Shown piece after piece: positions 1-5,547 of a stretch of DNA of 5,547 nucleotides (position 1 is its first letter; each line of letters opens with the position of its first letter). A program made the translations under genes and the position numbers. The notes beneath the pieces were generated by a model that was given only the letters and a program-made list of their open reading frames with translations, was not told the origin of the DNA and did not search any database. The stretch spans positions 1-5,547 of the forward strand of contig JAEUSC010000036.1 of NCBI GenBank assembly GCA_016789035.1, written 5' to 3'. This DNA is from Candidatus Omnitrophota bacterium (GTDB lineage Bacteria > Omnitrophota > Gorgyraeia > Zapsychrales > Fredricksoniimonadaceae).

Positions 1-219
1 AATTATAACCAGGCCGTTGAAAAGGATCCCGATTACGTTCCTGCATATCTTAACCGGGCCACTGTTTTTAAAAACTCTCACGATTATGTGCGGGCCACAG
101 AGGACCTGAATATTGTTTTGCAGATAGACCCTCACAACGATGCCGCTCAAAACAATCTTCGTATTTTACAAACCATACTTGAGCGTCAACTAAGAGACAA
201 AGCGCCGGGGCCACAGTAA
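1..219 (+). CDS. TPR-repeat protein, C-terminal end only (5' truncated by window edge)
   Basis: Frame 1 is open from the first base to a TAA at 217-219 and gives the last 72 residues of a protein. They contain most of two tetratricopeptide repeats. The first is the tail of a unit (NYNQAVEKDPDY). The second is near complete, running from VPAYLNRATVF through the RATEDL helix to LQIDPHN. A charged tail with NNLRILQ, LERQLRD and a final KAPGPQ follows. TPRs are helix-turn-helix protein-binding modules, so a scaffolding role is likely, but the N-terminal part that would define the protein lies outside the window. The helix A pattern (AYxNRA) matches the last repeat of the next gene, which starts 33 bases downstream on the same strand. 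The two are therefore probably cotranscribed, and may be tandem paralogs with the same membrane-plus-TPR architecture. That last point is inference. The TPR call is firm; overall function is unknown. Confidence 0.8.
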   Translation, partial: NYNQAVEKDPDYVPAYLNRATVFKNSHDYVRATEDLNIVLQIDPHNDAAQNNLRILQTILERQLRDKAPGPQ

Positions 220-252
220 TCGATTTACGCTATCATTTGGTATAGGGAAGTT

Positions 253-2220
253 ATGAAAAAGCATTACAGAAAAAACAAAGTATCATCCCTTAAATTAGCA
301 GGGGAGATCGAGTCAGTGGTTACAACATGGCATCTGCGGATTGTTGCTGTCTTGACCTGCTTGGGCTTTCTGGTCTATCTCAATGCTATGACAGCCTCAT
401 TTCAGTGGGACGATTTTGCTGTAATCGTCAATAATCCAGCTATTAGAAATGTCTGGGATTTTAGGGCTTTATTTGATGCATTTAACACACGGTTTCTGGT
501 GGGATGGACCTTCGCAGCCAATTATTCTTTTTCACAACTGAATATTGTGGGCTATCACTTCGTTAATATCTGGTTTCATGTCTGCAATGCCGTATTGGTG
601 TATGCCTTCGGATATCAGATCTTTTCCCGTTTGGCTCAGGATGGAGACGCACGACCGAGTAATGTGATCCAAAAGTCGTTTGGTGCTTCTTTGATTTTTC
701 TGTTGCATCCTTTGGCGACACAGCCGGTCAATTATATCTGGCAACGATCTACACTCATGATGACATTCTTTTTTTTGGCGACAGTTGTGATGTTTTTAGA
801 ATACCGCCGGACGTCAGTCAAGGGAATGCTGGGTGGTGCGCTTGTGACATGTTTTCTGGCGATGTTCACAAAAGAAACGGCTTTTGTTTTGCCGGTTGCA
901 ATCATTGCCGTTGACCAATTATGGACTCAATCACATAGCCCTGGTCGAAAATCCCGTCCATGGATTTTGTATGCTTGTTTTCTCGTCACAATGGCGGTCA
1001 TTCCCCTTTTGTTGACGCGCGCAGAGCATCTTTCCTTAAAAACGATGGTGCCGTACAGTGCCACCAGGGGGGTCGCCGAGGATGTAATCAGCCGCAATGA
1101 CTATGTTCTGACGCAAATAAATGTTTGGATGACTTATTTGCGATTGTTTGTTTTTCCAGTTGGTCAGAACGTTGACCACGATTATCCGTTGGTGGCACAG
1201 GCCGGATGGTTGAGCTGGTGGGCGGCTTTCATCTTTCATGCCGGTATCTTGGGGACGGCCTTTTATTATTCGCAACGCTATCGGTTGTTGACATTGGCGG
1301 TGGTCTGGTTTTATTTGAACTTGTCATTGGAAAGTTTCATCACCAGTCCTGATCTTTGCGTTGAGCACCGAATGTATCTGCCTATGGTTGGCTTGTGTTT
1401 CTTTGTATCGCATATGATCGTGATCATTTTTGCCAAGCGCGATTGGCGGCCTGCGGCGATCATCCTCGGTATTATGGCTGTTTTGTTAGGTGTGGCCACC
1501 GTTTGTCGTAATGCCATTTGGCAGGATCCCTTTTCTTTGTGGAATGATGCAGTTTTAAAATCTCCCATGAAGGCTCGGCCATTAAACAATCGCGGACAAA
1601 TTTTGCGGCAGGTTGGTCAGAGTGACTTGGCGTTGGCAGATTACAATCATGCGATTGCTCTGGATACGAGTTTTGCGGCTGCTTATCAAAATCGCGGTAA
1701 TCTTTTAAAGTTAAAAGGGGATATCAACGGGGCTTTGAATGATTATTCGACGGTTATCCATCTGGAACCGGATAATGCGCAAGCCTATGCATCGAGGGGA
1801 AATATTTATAAGAGAAAAAAAGAGTGGGACTTGGCTTTGAATGATTATACAGCAGCGGCAGAAAGGGAATCTTCTGACCCGGAGATTTTTGCCAATCGAG
1901 GATATCTTAAAGCCATGCTTAAACAATATGATCAGGCGCTTGCGGATTATGAGCGGGCTTTAAAAATCAATCCCCAGTATGTTTACGCGCTGAATAATCG
2001 AGGAAATTTAAATGTTCAACTGAGAAATTACCAGGCGGCGTTGGGTGATTATTCTAAAGCCATAATGGTCCAGCCTGATTTTGCCGAGGCCTATGCCAAT
2101 CGCGCGGTTGCGTATTTTCATTTGGACATGATCGGGGAAAGCAAAGCGGATGTTCTAAGGGCCCAGCAATTAGGGCAAACGATCAATAGTAATTTTATTA
2201 AGGAGTTAAACAATAAATGA
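253..2220 (+). CDS. TMTC-like polytopic membrane protein with C-terminal TPR domain (putative GT-C-type glycosyltransferase)
   Basis: This 655-residue protein has a short basic N-terminus, a first membrane helix at about 28-48, further hydrophobic segments to about 417, and six TPR units at 441-644. The membrane half carries signatures recalling eukaryotic TMTC O-mannosyltransferases and their bacterial DUF1736-type relatives. These are an acidic WDD at 52-54 just after helix 1 (followed by IVNNPAIR), GYHFVNIWFH at 100-109, HPLATQPVNYIWQRS at 152-166, FTKETAF at 205-211 and EHRMYLPMVG at 371-380. In GT-C enzymes the acidic residues of the first external loop are catalytic or metal-binding, so D53/D54 are the candidates here. 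By analogy the WDD loop and the TPR domain would both face the periplasm. A glycosyl-transfer role from a lipid-linked sugar is inference; a non-catalytic TPR membrane scaffold is the alternative. The ATG follows AGGGAAG (244-250) closely, and the N-terminus leads directly into helix 1, which supports this start. No truncation is seen. Confidence 0.8.
   Translation: MKKHYRKNKVSSLKLAGEIESVVTTWHLRIVAVLTCLGFLVYLNAMTASFQWDDFAVIVNNPAIRNVWDFRALFDAFNTRFLVGWTFAANYSFSQLNIVGYHFVNIWFHVCNAVLVYAFGYQIFSRLAQDGDARPSNVIQKSFGASLIFLLHPLATQPVNYIWQRSTLMMTFFFLATVVMFLEYRRTSVKGMLGGALVTCFLAMFTKETAFVLPVAIIAVDQLWTQSHSPGRKSRPWILYACFLVTMAVIPLLLTRAEHLSLKTMVPYSATRGVAEDVISRNDYVLTQINVWMTYLRLFVFPVGQNVDHDYPLVAQAGWLSWWAAFIFHAGILGTAFYYSQRYRLLTLAVVWFYLNLSLESFITSPDLCVEHRMYLPMVGLCFFVSHMIVIIFAKRDWRPAAIILGIMAVLLGVATVCRNAIWQDPFSLWNDAVLKSPMKARPLNNRGQILRQVGQSDLALADYNHAIALDTSFAAAYQNRGNLLKLKGDINGALNDYSTVIHLEPDNAQAYASRGNIYKRKKEWDLALNDYTAAAERESSDPEIFANRGYLKAMLKQYDQALADYERALKINPQYVYALNNRGNLNVQLRNYQAALGDYSKAIMVQPDFAEAYANRAVAYFHLDMIGESKADVLRAQQLGQTINSNFIKELNNK
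1573..2184 (+). repeat. Six tandem TPR-coding units of 102 bp
   Basis: Protein residues 441-644 divide exactly into six 34-residue units (starting at 441, 475, 509, 543, 577 and 611) with no insertion or deletion. Most units share an NRG or close variant in helix A (NNRGQ, QNRGN, ASRGN, ANRGY, NNRGN, ANRAV). Units 1-5 share a DY pair in helix B (LADY, LNDY, LNDY, LADY, LGDY). Three of them end with a clear Pro in the turn (EPDN, NPQY, QPDF). The sixth unit is the most divergent (SKADVLRAQQLG) and probably caps the array. The units are diverged at DNA level, so this is an old protein repeat rather than a recent duplication. Confidence 0.88.
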
Positions 2221-2241
2221 GGCGAAAAATATTAGTCACTA

Positions 2242-2257
2242 ACCTTGACATCAAGGT
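2242..2257. promoter_or_regulatory. Inverted repeat overlapping the -35 box (candidate operator)
   Basis: ACCTTGA (2242-2248) and TCAAGGT (2251-2257) are perfect inverted repeats of 7 bp around a 2-base centre (CA). The -35 hexamer of the predicted promoter (2245-2250) lies inside it. No T-tract follows, so it is not an intrinsic terminator for the upstream TPR gene. A dimeric regulator bound here would block RNA polymerase, which makes an operator plausible. The short arms mean chance cannot be excluded, and I recognise no specific regulator family from this sequence. Confidence 0.45.
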
Positions 2258-2272
2258 GTGCGCAGTTAGAAT
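2245..2272 (+). promoter_or_regulatory. Predicted sigma70-type promoter for the EF-hand/sdhCAB genes
   Basis: A consensus -35 TTGACA at 2245-2250 is followed, after 16 bases, by TAGAAT at 2267-2272, a five-of-six match to TATAAT. Transcription would start near 2279, leaving a leader of about 30 bases before the ATG at 2312. It lies in the 91-base gap between the TPR gene and the EF-hand gene, the longest intergenic gap in the window and where a new transcription unit would be expected. It is predicted from the sequence only. The assignment assumes the host uses a housekeeping sigma factor with standard specificity. Confidence 0.65.
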
Positions 2273-2302
2273 GAAAATAATTTTAGATCATCAATCAATT
2301 GT

Positions 2303-2309
2303 GAGGTGA
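2303..2309 (+). promoter_or_regulatory. Ribosome binding site that sets the start of the EF-hand gene
   Basis: GAGGTGA matches the anti-Shine-Dalgarno sequence over seven bases and ends two bases before the ATG at 2312, which leaves five bases between GAGG and the start. The GTG at 2306-2308 is in frame and would add two codons, but it lies inside this site and so cannot be the start it serves. Confidence 0.8.
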
Positions 2310-2311
2310 CA

Positions 2312-2773
2312 ATGAAAAGCATCAAAAATTCGATTCTAGTGATTGTGTTTATGTTGATTGCGGTTCCGCAAATTTTGGCCGAAGATTCTCCCGCATTGGA
2401 AGCTGCAAAAGGGGCGGCTGCCCAGCCGTCAACCGCACCGGTTGCTGCACCCGAAGCTAAGTCTTCAGCAACTCCGGAGGTTGCTTCTCCTGCTGTCCCT
2501 TCGCCACCACCTGTCGAGCCTGCCATTTTAAAACAGCTGCGCGAACATGCCTCAATACCGGTGCGAAGCAGTCTTGATCAGGCCATTGATGCCAACGGTA
2601 ATCGTACGTTGGAATATGAAGAAATCAAAGAATACATTAAGACGGTTCGTTCCTCGATTGCAAAAGAAGGAAAGTATCCCACCAATACGGATGTTCTCTA
2701 TCATTTTGACAAAAATCATGATGGTTTCATGGATTCCGGGGAAGTTTCAGCGTTAGATTCTTACATTCATTGA
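2312..2773 (+). CDS. Exported EF-hand calcium-binding protein
   Basis: This 153-residue protein begins with a signal peptide: Lys2/Lys5, a hydrophobic core at about 8-18, and likely cleavage after A23 (ILA/ED). An Ala/Pro/Ser-rich, probably unstructured linker follows at about 26-70. The C-terminal domain has two canonical 12-residue EF-hand loops. Loop 1 runs D93-E104 (DANGNRTLEYEE; ligand positions D93, N95, N97, T99, E101, E104). Loop 2 runs D133-E144 (DKNHDGFMDSGE; D133, N135, D137, F139, D141, E144). Both keep the acidic first position and Glu at position 12, so calcium binding by a paired lobe is well supported. There is no lipobox cysteine, so it should be a soluble periplasmic or secreted protein. 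It sits just behind the predicted promoter and 16 bases ahead of sdhC, which suggests cotranscription with complex II. Its biological role is unknown; calcium sensing, structural stabilisation or an envelope function are all open. Confidence 0.82.
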   Translation: MKSIKNSILVIVFMLIAVPQILAEDSPALEAAKGAAAQPSTAPVAAPEAKSSATPEVASPAVPSPPPVEPAILKQLREHASIPVRSSLDQAIDANGNRTLEYEEIKEYIKTVRSSIAKEGKYPTNTDVLYHFDKNHDGFMDSGEVSALDSYIH

Positions 2774-2789
2774 TCTAAACGATTACTCT

Positions 2790-3455
2790 ATGTGTCTAGG
2801 ATTGCTTAAAACATCGATTGGAAAAAAGCAGATTGTCGCCGTGACCGGACTTCTTTTGGTCATTTTTGTGATTGGTCATCTGATTGGCAATCTACTGATT
2901 TTTGGCGGACCTGACCTTTTCAATGCATATGCGGCTACCTTAAAAAAAGCCCGGCCGGTTGTGTTGCTTATTGAGCTGGGCCTCTTAGGGATTTTTTTAA
3001 CGCATGTGTTGGTCACCATTCTTTTGGTGATTGAAAACAGGAAGTCCGCAGGTTTTACGCGGTATGCGGTGGCCAATCACCGTGGAAATATTTCGTTGGC
3101 CACTCAAATGAGAACGGCCACGGGATTGTTCTTGTTTGGATTTGTTATATGGCATCTGTTAGATTTTACACTTATCAATCATGAGGGCCCGCGAAGTCTT
3201 ATGAATAATCAATCCCTGGGCCTTTATGGAGTTGTTTACAATTCTTTTTTAAGTCCGATACATAGTCTGCTGTATATCATTGCTATGGGATGTTTAGGTT
3301 TTCATTTGGCCCACGGAGTGCAAAGCCTTGTGCAAACATTAGGCTTTAATCATCCTCGATATACGCCGATGGTTCTTCAATTCAGCCGGTTTTTTGCGAC
3401 GCTTATAGCTATTGGGTTTAGTTCAATTCCTGTTTATGTCCTTATCCGCGGTTAG
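2790..3455 (+). CDS. sdhC: Succinate dehydrogenase/fumarate reductase cytochrome b subunit, type B (diheme)
   Basis: This 221-residue membrane anchor of complex II passes electrons from the SdhB iron-sulfur clusters to quinone. Five membrane helices are visible, at about 14-37, 56-81, 110-128, 152-178 and 196-218, as in the b558 family of Bacillus SdhC and Wolinella FrdC. Those proteins need no SdhD partner. Diagnostic stretches are SIGKKQIVAVTGL near the N-terminus, GHLIGNLLIF at 29-38, and FHLAHGVQSLVQTLGFNHPR at 171-190. The likely axial ligands of two b hemes are H30, H72, H122 and H172 (H175 is close by). Diheme anchors of this type usually work with menaquinone. No acidic residue occurs after E132, so nothing equivalent to the E-pathway glutamate of Wolinella FrdC is present. 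The ATG at 2790 lacks a recognisable Shine-Dalgarno sequence. It starts 16 bases after the EF-hand stop, so translational coupling is possible. Direction (oxidation or fumarate reduction) cannot be settled from this subunit. Confidence 0.92.
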   Translation: MCLGLLKTSIGKKQIVAVTGLLLVIFVIGHLIGNLLIFGGPDLFNAYAATLKKARPVVLLIELGLLGIFLTHVLVTILLVIENRKSAGFTRYAVANHRGNISLATQMRTATGLFLFGFVIWHLLDFTLINHEGPRSLMNNQSLGLYGVVYNSFLSPIHSLLYIIAMGCLGFHLAHGVQSLVQTLGFNHPRYTPMVLQFSRFFATLIAIGFSSIPVYVLIRG

Positions 3456-3459
3456 GTGA
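3454..3459 (+). promoter_or_regulatory. Ribosome binding site of sdhA overlapping the sdhC stop
   Basis: AGGTGA begins within the sdhC stop codon (TAG, 3453-3455) and ends two bases before the ATG at 3462. The in-frame GTG at 3456-3458 is part of this site, so the ATG is the better start. The geometry is the same as at the EF-hand gene. The overlap implies translational coupling of sdhC and sdhA. Confidence 0.75.
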
Positions 3460-3461
3460 TT

Positions 3462-5372
3462 ATGTTGGATTCAAAAATTCCATCTGGTTCGCTCAAAGAC
3501 AAGTGGACCAACCATAAGTTCAATTTGAAGCTTGTTAATCCTGCCAACAAAAGAAAATATAAGGTTCTTGTTGTGGGAACTGGTTTGGCGGGGGCATCGG
3601 CGTCGGCTTCGCTTTCGGAAATGGGCTATCAGGTAGATGTTTTTTGTTTTCAAGATTCGCCCCGTCGGGCCCACAGCATCGCGGCTCAGGGAGGCATCAA
3701 TGCGGCCAAGAATTATCCCAATGATGGCGACAGTATCAAACGGTTGTTTTATGACACTATCAAAGGCGGGGACTTTCGTGCGCGAGAAGCCAATGTTTAC
3801 CGTCTGGCTGAAGTTTCCAATAATATTATCGATCAATGCGTCGCTCAAGGCGTTCCTTTTGCGCGTGAATATTCGGGATATTTGGAAAACCGTTCTTTTG
3901 GAGGGGCACAGGTTTCACGCACATTTTACGCCCGCGGTCAAACAGGACAGCAGCTTTTATTAGGCGCTTACAGTGCGTTGATGAAAGAAGTGGCCCGCGG
4001 TTCGGTCAACATGTATCCGCGCACTGAGATGCTGGATCTGGTTGTCATTGACGGTGTGGCCAAAGGGATCATTGTCCGCGATTTAGTGACTGGAAAGTTG
4101 TCATCCCATGTGGGCGATGCCGTTGTTCTGGCTACCGGTGGATACGGAAATGTCTTTTATCTTTCCACAAATGCCAAAGGGTCAAATGTGACAGCCATTT
4201 GGCGGGCGCATAAAAAGGGGGCTTTCTTAGCGAATCCTTGTTATACACAAATCCACCCAACATGCATTCCTATTCATGGCGACTATCAATCTAAGTTGAC
4301 TTTAATGAGCGAAAGTCTTCGTAACGACGGACGGGTGTGGGTTCCCAAAGATAAGAACGATAAACGAAATCCCGCCGAAATTTCTGAGCAGGAGCGGGAT
4401 TATTTCCTGGAGCGCAAATATCCCAGCTTCGGTAATTTGGTCCCGCGCGATATTGCTTCCCGTAACGCCAAGGAACAGTGTGATGCTGGCAAAGGCGTGG
4501 GAGGCGGCCAGGCTGTTTATCTGGACTTTGCCGACGCGATCAATCGTCTGGGTGAGCCTGTCATCAGAGAACGCTACGGCAATCTTTTTGATATGTACCA
4601 AAAGATTACCGATCACAACCCCTACAAAACACCGATGATGATTTATCCTGCTGTTCATTACACCATGGGCGGTTTATGGGTGGACTACAATTTGATGAGT
4701 AACCTTCCGGGATTGTTTGTCATTGGCGAGGCGAATTTCTCTGATCATGGCGCCAATCGCTTGGGGGCGAGCGCTCTGATGCAAGGATTAGCCGACGGGT
4801 ATTTTGTTTTGCCGTACACCATCGGTGATTATTTGGCGAAATCTGCACCGGTTGCCAAGAATTTAACAGAACATTCCATGTTTCAAGAATCTTTCCGGCA
4901 TGCGGATGAACGGATCAAATATCTGCTGTCGATCAAAGGCAAGCGAACGGTTGATGATTTTCATCGGGAATTGGGACGTTTGTTGTGGGACAAATGCGGT
5001 ATGGCCCGTAATGAATCCGGACTTCGGGAGGCTCTAGGACGCATTCCTGCAATCCGGGATGAATTTTGGCAGAATGTCACCATACGGGGATCCGAAGGCG
5101 AATTGAATCAAAATCTCGAAAAAGCCGGACGTGTGGCCGATTTTCTAGAATTTGCGGATTTGCTGGTTACAGATGCGCTTCATCGCCGGGAGTCCTGCGG
5201 CGGTCATTTTCGTGAAGAATTTCAGACTCCGGAAGGCGAGGCGTTACGAAATGATAACGAATTTGCCTATGTTGCGGCCTGGGAATTTACGGGTGTTGGC
5301 AGAGGCCCGAATCTTCATAAAGAAGAATTGAAGTTTGAAGAAGTTCATTTAGCGCAAAGAAGCTATAAGTAG
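3462..5372 (+). CDS. sdhA: Succinate dehydrogenase/fumarate reductase flavoprotein subunit
   Basis: This 636-residue catalytic subunit interconverts succinate and fumarate and feeds electrons to SdhB through covalently bound FAD. The dinucleotide-binding fold starts at [10 protein letters not shown] (35-44). H71 in [11 protein letters not shown] is the expected histidine for FAD attachment. Q76 in that motif sits where E. coli SdhA has Gln50 and FrdA has Glu49; type B fumarate reductases may also have Gln, so this is only a mild hint of succinate oxidation. Active-site motifs are HPTCIP (265-270), the catalytic arginine in PRDIASR (R329), HYTMGG (399-404) and [11 protein letters not shown] (429-439; R433). 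The C-terminal domain includes [13 protein letters not shown] (575-587). Length and motif spacing suit the subgroup found with single-subunit diheme anchors, which is longer than E. coli SdhA (588). All key residues are present and the frame is intact. It lies 6 bases after sdhC and 24 before sdhB, the standard sdhCAB order. The protein should be on the cytoplasmic face of the inner membrane. Confidence 0.95.
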   Translation: MLDSKIPSGSLKDKWTNHKFNLKLVNPANKRKYKVLVVGTGLAGASASASLSEMGYQVDVFCFQDSPRRAHSIAAQGGINAAKNYPNDGDSIKRLFYDTIKGGDFRAREANVYRLAEVSNNIIDQCVAQGVPFAREYSGYLENRSFGGAQVSRTFYARGQTGQQLLLGAYSALMKEVARGSVNMYPRTEMLDLVVIDGVAKGIIVRDLVTGKLSSHVGDAVVLATGGYGNVFYLSTNAKGSNVTAIWRAHKKGAFLANPCYTQIHPTCIPIHGDYQSKLTLMSESLRNDGRVWVPKDKNDKRNPAEISEQERDYFLERKYPSFGNLVPRDIASRNAKEQCDAGKGVGGGQAVYLDFADAINRLGEPVIRERYGNLFDMYQKITDHNPYKTPMMIYPAVHYTMGGLWVDYNLMSNLPGLFVIGEANFSDHGANRLGASALMQGLADGYFVLPYTIGDYLAKSAPVAKNLTEHSMFQESFRHADERIKYLLSIKGKRTVDDFHRELGRLLWDKCGMARNESGLREALGRIPAIRDEFWQNVTIRGSEGELNQNLEKAGRVADFLEFADLLVTDALHRRESCGGHFREEFQTPEGEALRNDNEFAYVAAWEFTGVGRGPNLHKEELKFEEVHLAQRSYK

Positions 5373-5396
5373 ACATGAGACAGGTTGACAAAATCT

Positions 5397-5547
5397 ATGA
5401 GTGAAAAAATCAATCTTACACTAAAAGTTTGGCGGCAAAAATCTGCGGCAACCAAAGGCCAGTTCGAAACGTATCCGGCTGATGGGATCGATACCGACAT
5501 GTCATTCTTGGAGATGCTGGATGTTGTCAATGAGCGTTTGATCAAAG
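5397..5547 (+). CDS. sdhB: Succinate dehydrogenase/fumarate reductase iron-sulfur subunit, N-terminal end only
   Basis: Fifty codons are open to the window edge. The protein begins [14 protein letters not shown] and continues with [10 protein letters not shown] and [17 protein letters not shown]. This is the typical N-terminal ferredoxin-like start of the type B SdhB/FrdB family (LKVWRQ at 9-14; SFLEMLDxVNExL at 36-48). The cysteines for the 2Fe-2S, 4Fe-4S and 3Fe-4S clusters lie downstream and are not seen. The subunit would carry electrons from SdhA FAD to SdhC heme and quinone. A weak Shine-Dalgarno, AGGTTGA (5382-5388), stands eight bases before the ATG. An earlier ATG at 5375 is out of frame. 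Position 24 bases after sdhA completes the expected sdhCAB order. Confidence 0.9.
   Translation, partial: MSEKINLTLKVWRQKSAATKGQFETYPADGIDTDMSFLEMLDVVNERLIK

Noticed and set aside
2239..2269. CTAAC/GTTAG arms surrounding the promoter palindrome as a larger stem
   Set aside because: The five-base arms do not extend and the loop is long; not distinguishable from chance.
2266..2526. 86-residue minus-strand open frame rich in Gly and Ala
   Set aside because: Its composition is the antisense reading of the Ala/Pro-rich linker of the EF-hand gene, and it also covers that gene's leader and start.
2992..2998. T7 run in sdhC resembling a terminator tail
   Set aside because: It is inside the sdhC coding sequence, in codons for hydrophobic helix II, with no stable GC-rich hairpin immediately before it.
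3471..3848. 125-residue open frame on the minus strand within sdhA
   Set aside because: It lies wholly antisense to a well-supported sdhA region containing the FAD-binding motifs, and its translation shows no recognisable domain.
4302..4658. 118-residue minus-strand open frame
   Set aside because: It is antisense to the sdhA catalytic-arginine region and has no family features.
5385..5390. Perfect TTGACA -35-like hexamer before sdhB
   Set aside because: No acceptable -10 box is found at 15-18 bases downstream, and it overlaps the sdhB ribosome binding site.
5375..5404. Nine-codon open frame (ATG 5375) whose TGA overlaps the sdhB start region
   Set aside because: It could be a coupling peptide, but it has no convincing ribosome binding site, and such short frames are common by chance in a 24-base junction.

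Overview
The window is a compact, all plus-strand stretch of bacterial DNA with two functional blocks. Base composition looks moderate (mid-40s to about 50% GC by eye, not counted). The gene set does not identify the species. A single-subunit, diheme (type B) succinate dehydrogenase in the order sdhC-sdhA-sdhB, next to large membrane proteins ending in TPR repeats, suggests a menaquinone-using Gram-negative-type bacterium. An uncultured lineage such as Omnitrophota or another PVC-related or Bacteroidota-like group is possible, but this is a low-confidence inference.

Block 1 (1-2220) holds the C-terminal end of a TPR protein (1-219). After a 33-base gap comes a complete 655-residue protein (253-2220). 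It has about ten or more hydrophobic segments with TMTC-like (DUF1736/GT-C-type) signatures, followed by six gapless 34-residue TPR units. The two genes are probably paralogous neighbours. By analogy with TMTC proteins the second may be a membrane glycosyltransferase with an exported TPR domain, but its activity is unproven.

Between the blocks (2221-2311) lies the best regulatory signal in the window. It is a sigma70-type promoter (TTGACA, 16 bases, TAGAAT), with its -35 box inside a 7-bp-arm inverted repeat that could be an operator.

Block 2 (2312-5547) starts with a small exported protein carrying two canonical EF-hand loops after an Ala/Pro-rich linker. It is followed by sdhC (membrane cytochrome b), sdhA (FAD subunit) and the first 50 codons of sdhB (iron-sulfur subunit, cut by the window edge). 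Gaps of 16, 6 and 24 bases and the lack of any terminator suggest one transcript from the 2245-2272 promoter. If so, a predicted periplasmic calcium-binding protein is co-expressed with complex II. SdhA oxidises succinate to fumarate (or the reverse), SdhB carries the electrons, and SdhC passes them through two b hemes to quinone. SdhC has no acidic residue after Glu132, which bears on how it handles protons.

There is no gene-free stretch over 300 bases. I saw no RNA gene, mobile element, CRISPR array or clear intrinsic terminator. The most useful points for follow-up are the EF-hand/complex II linkage, the palindromic promoter and the TMTC-like protein.
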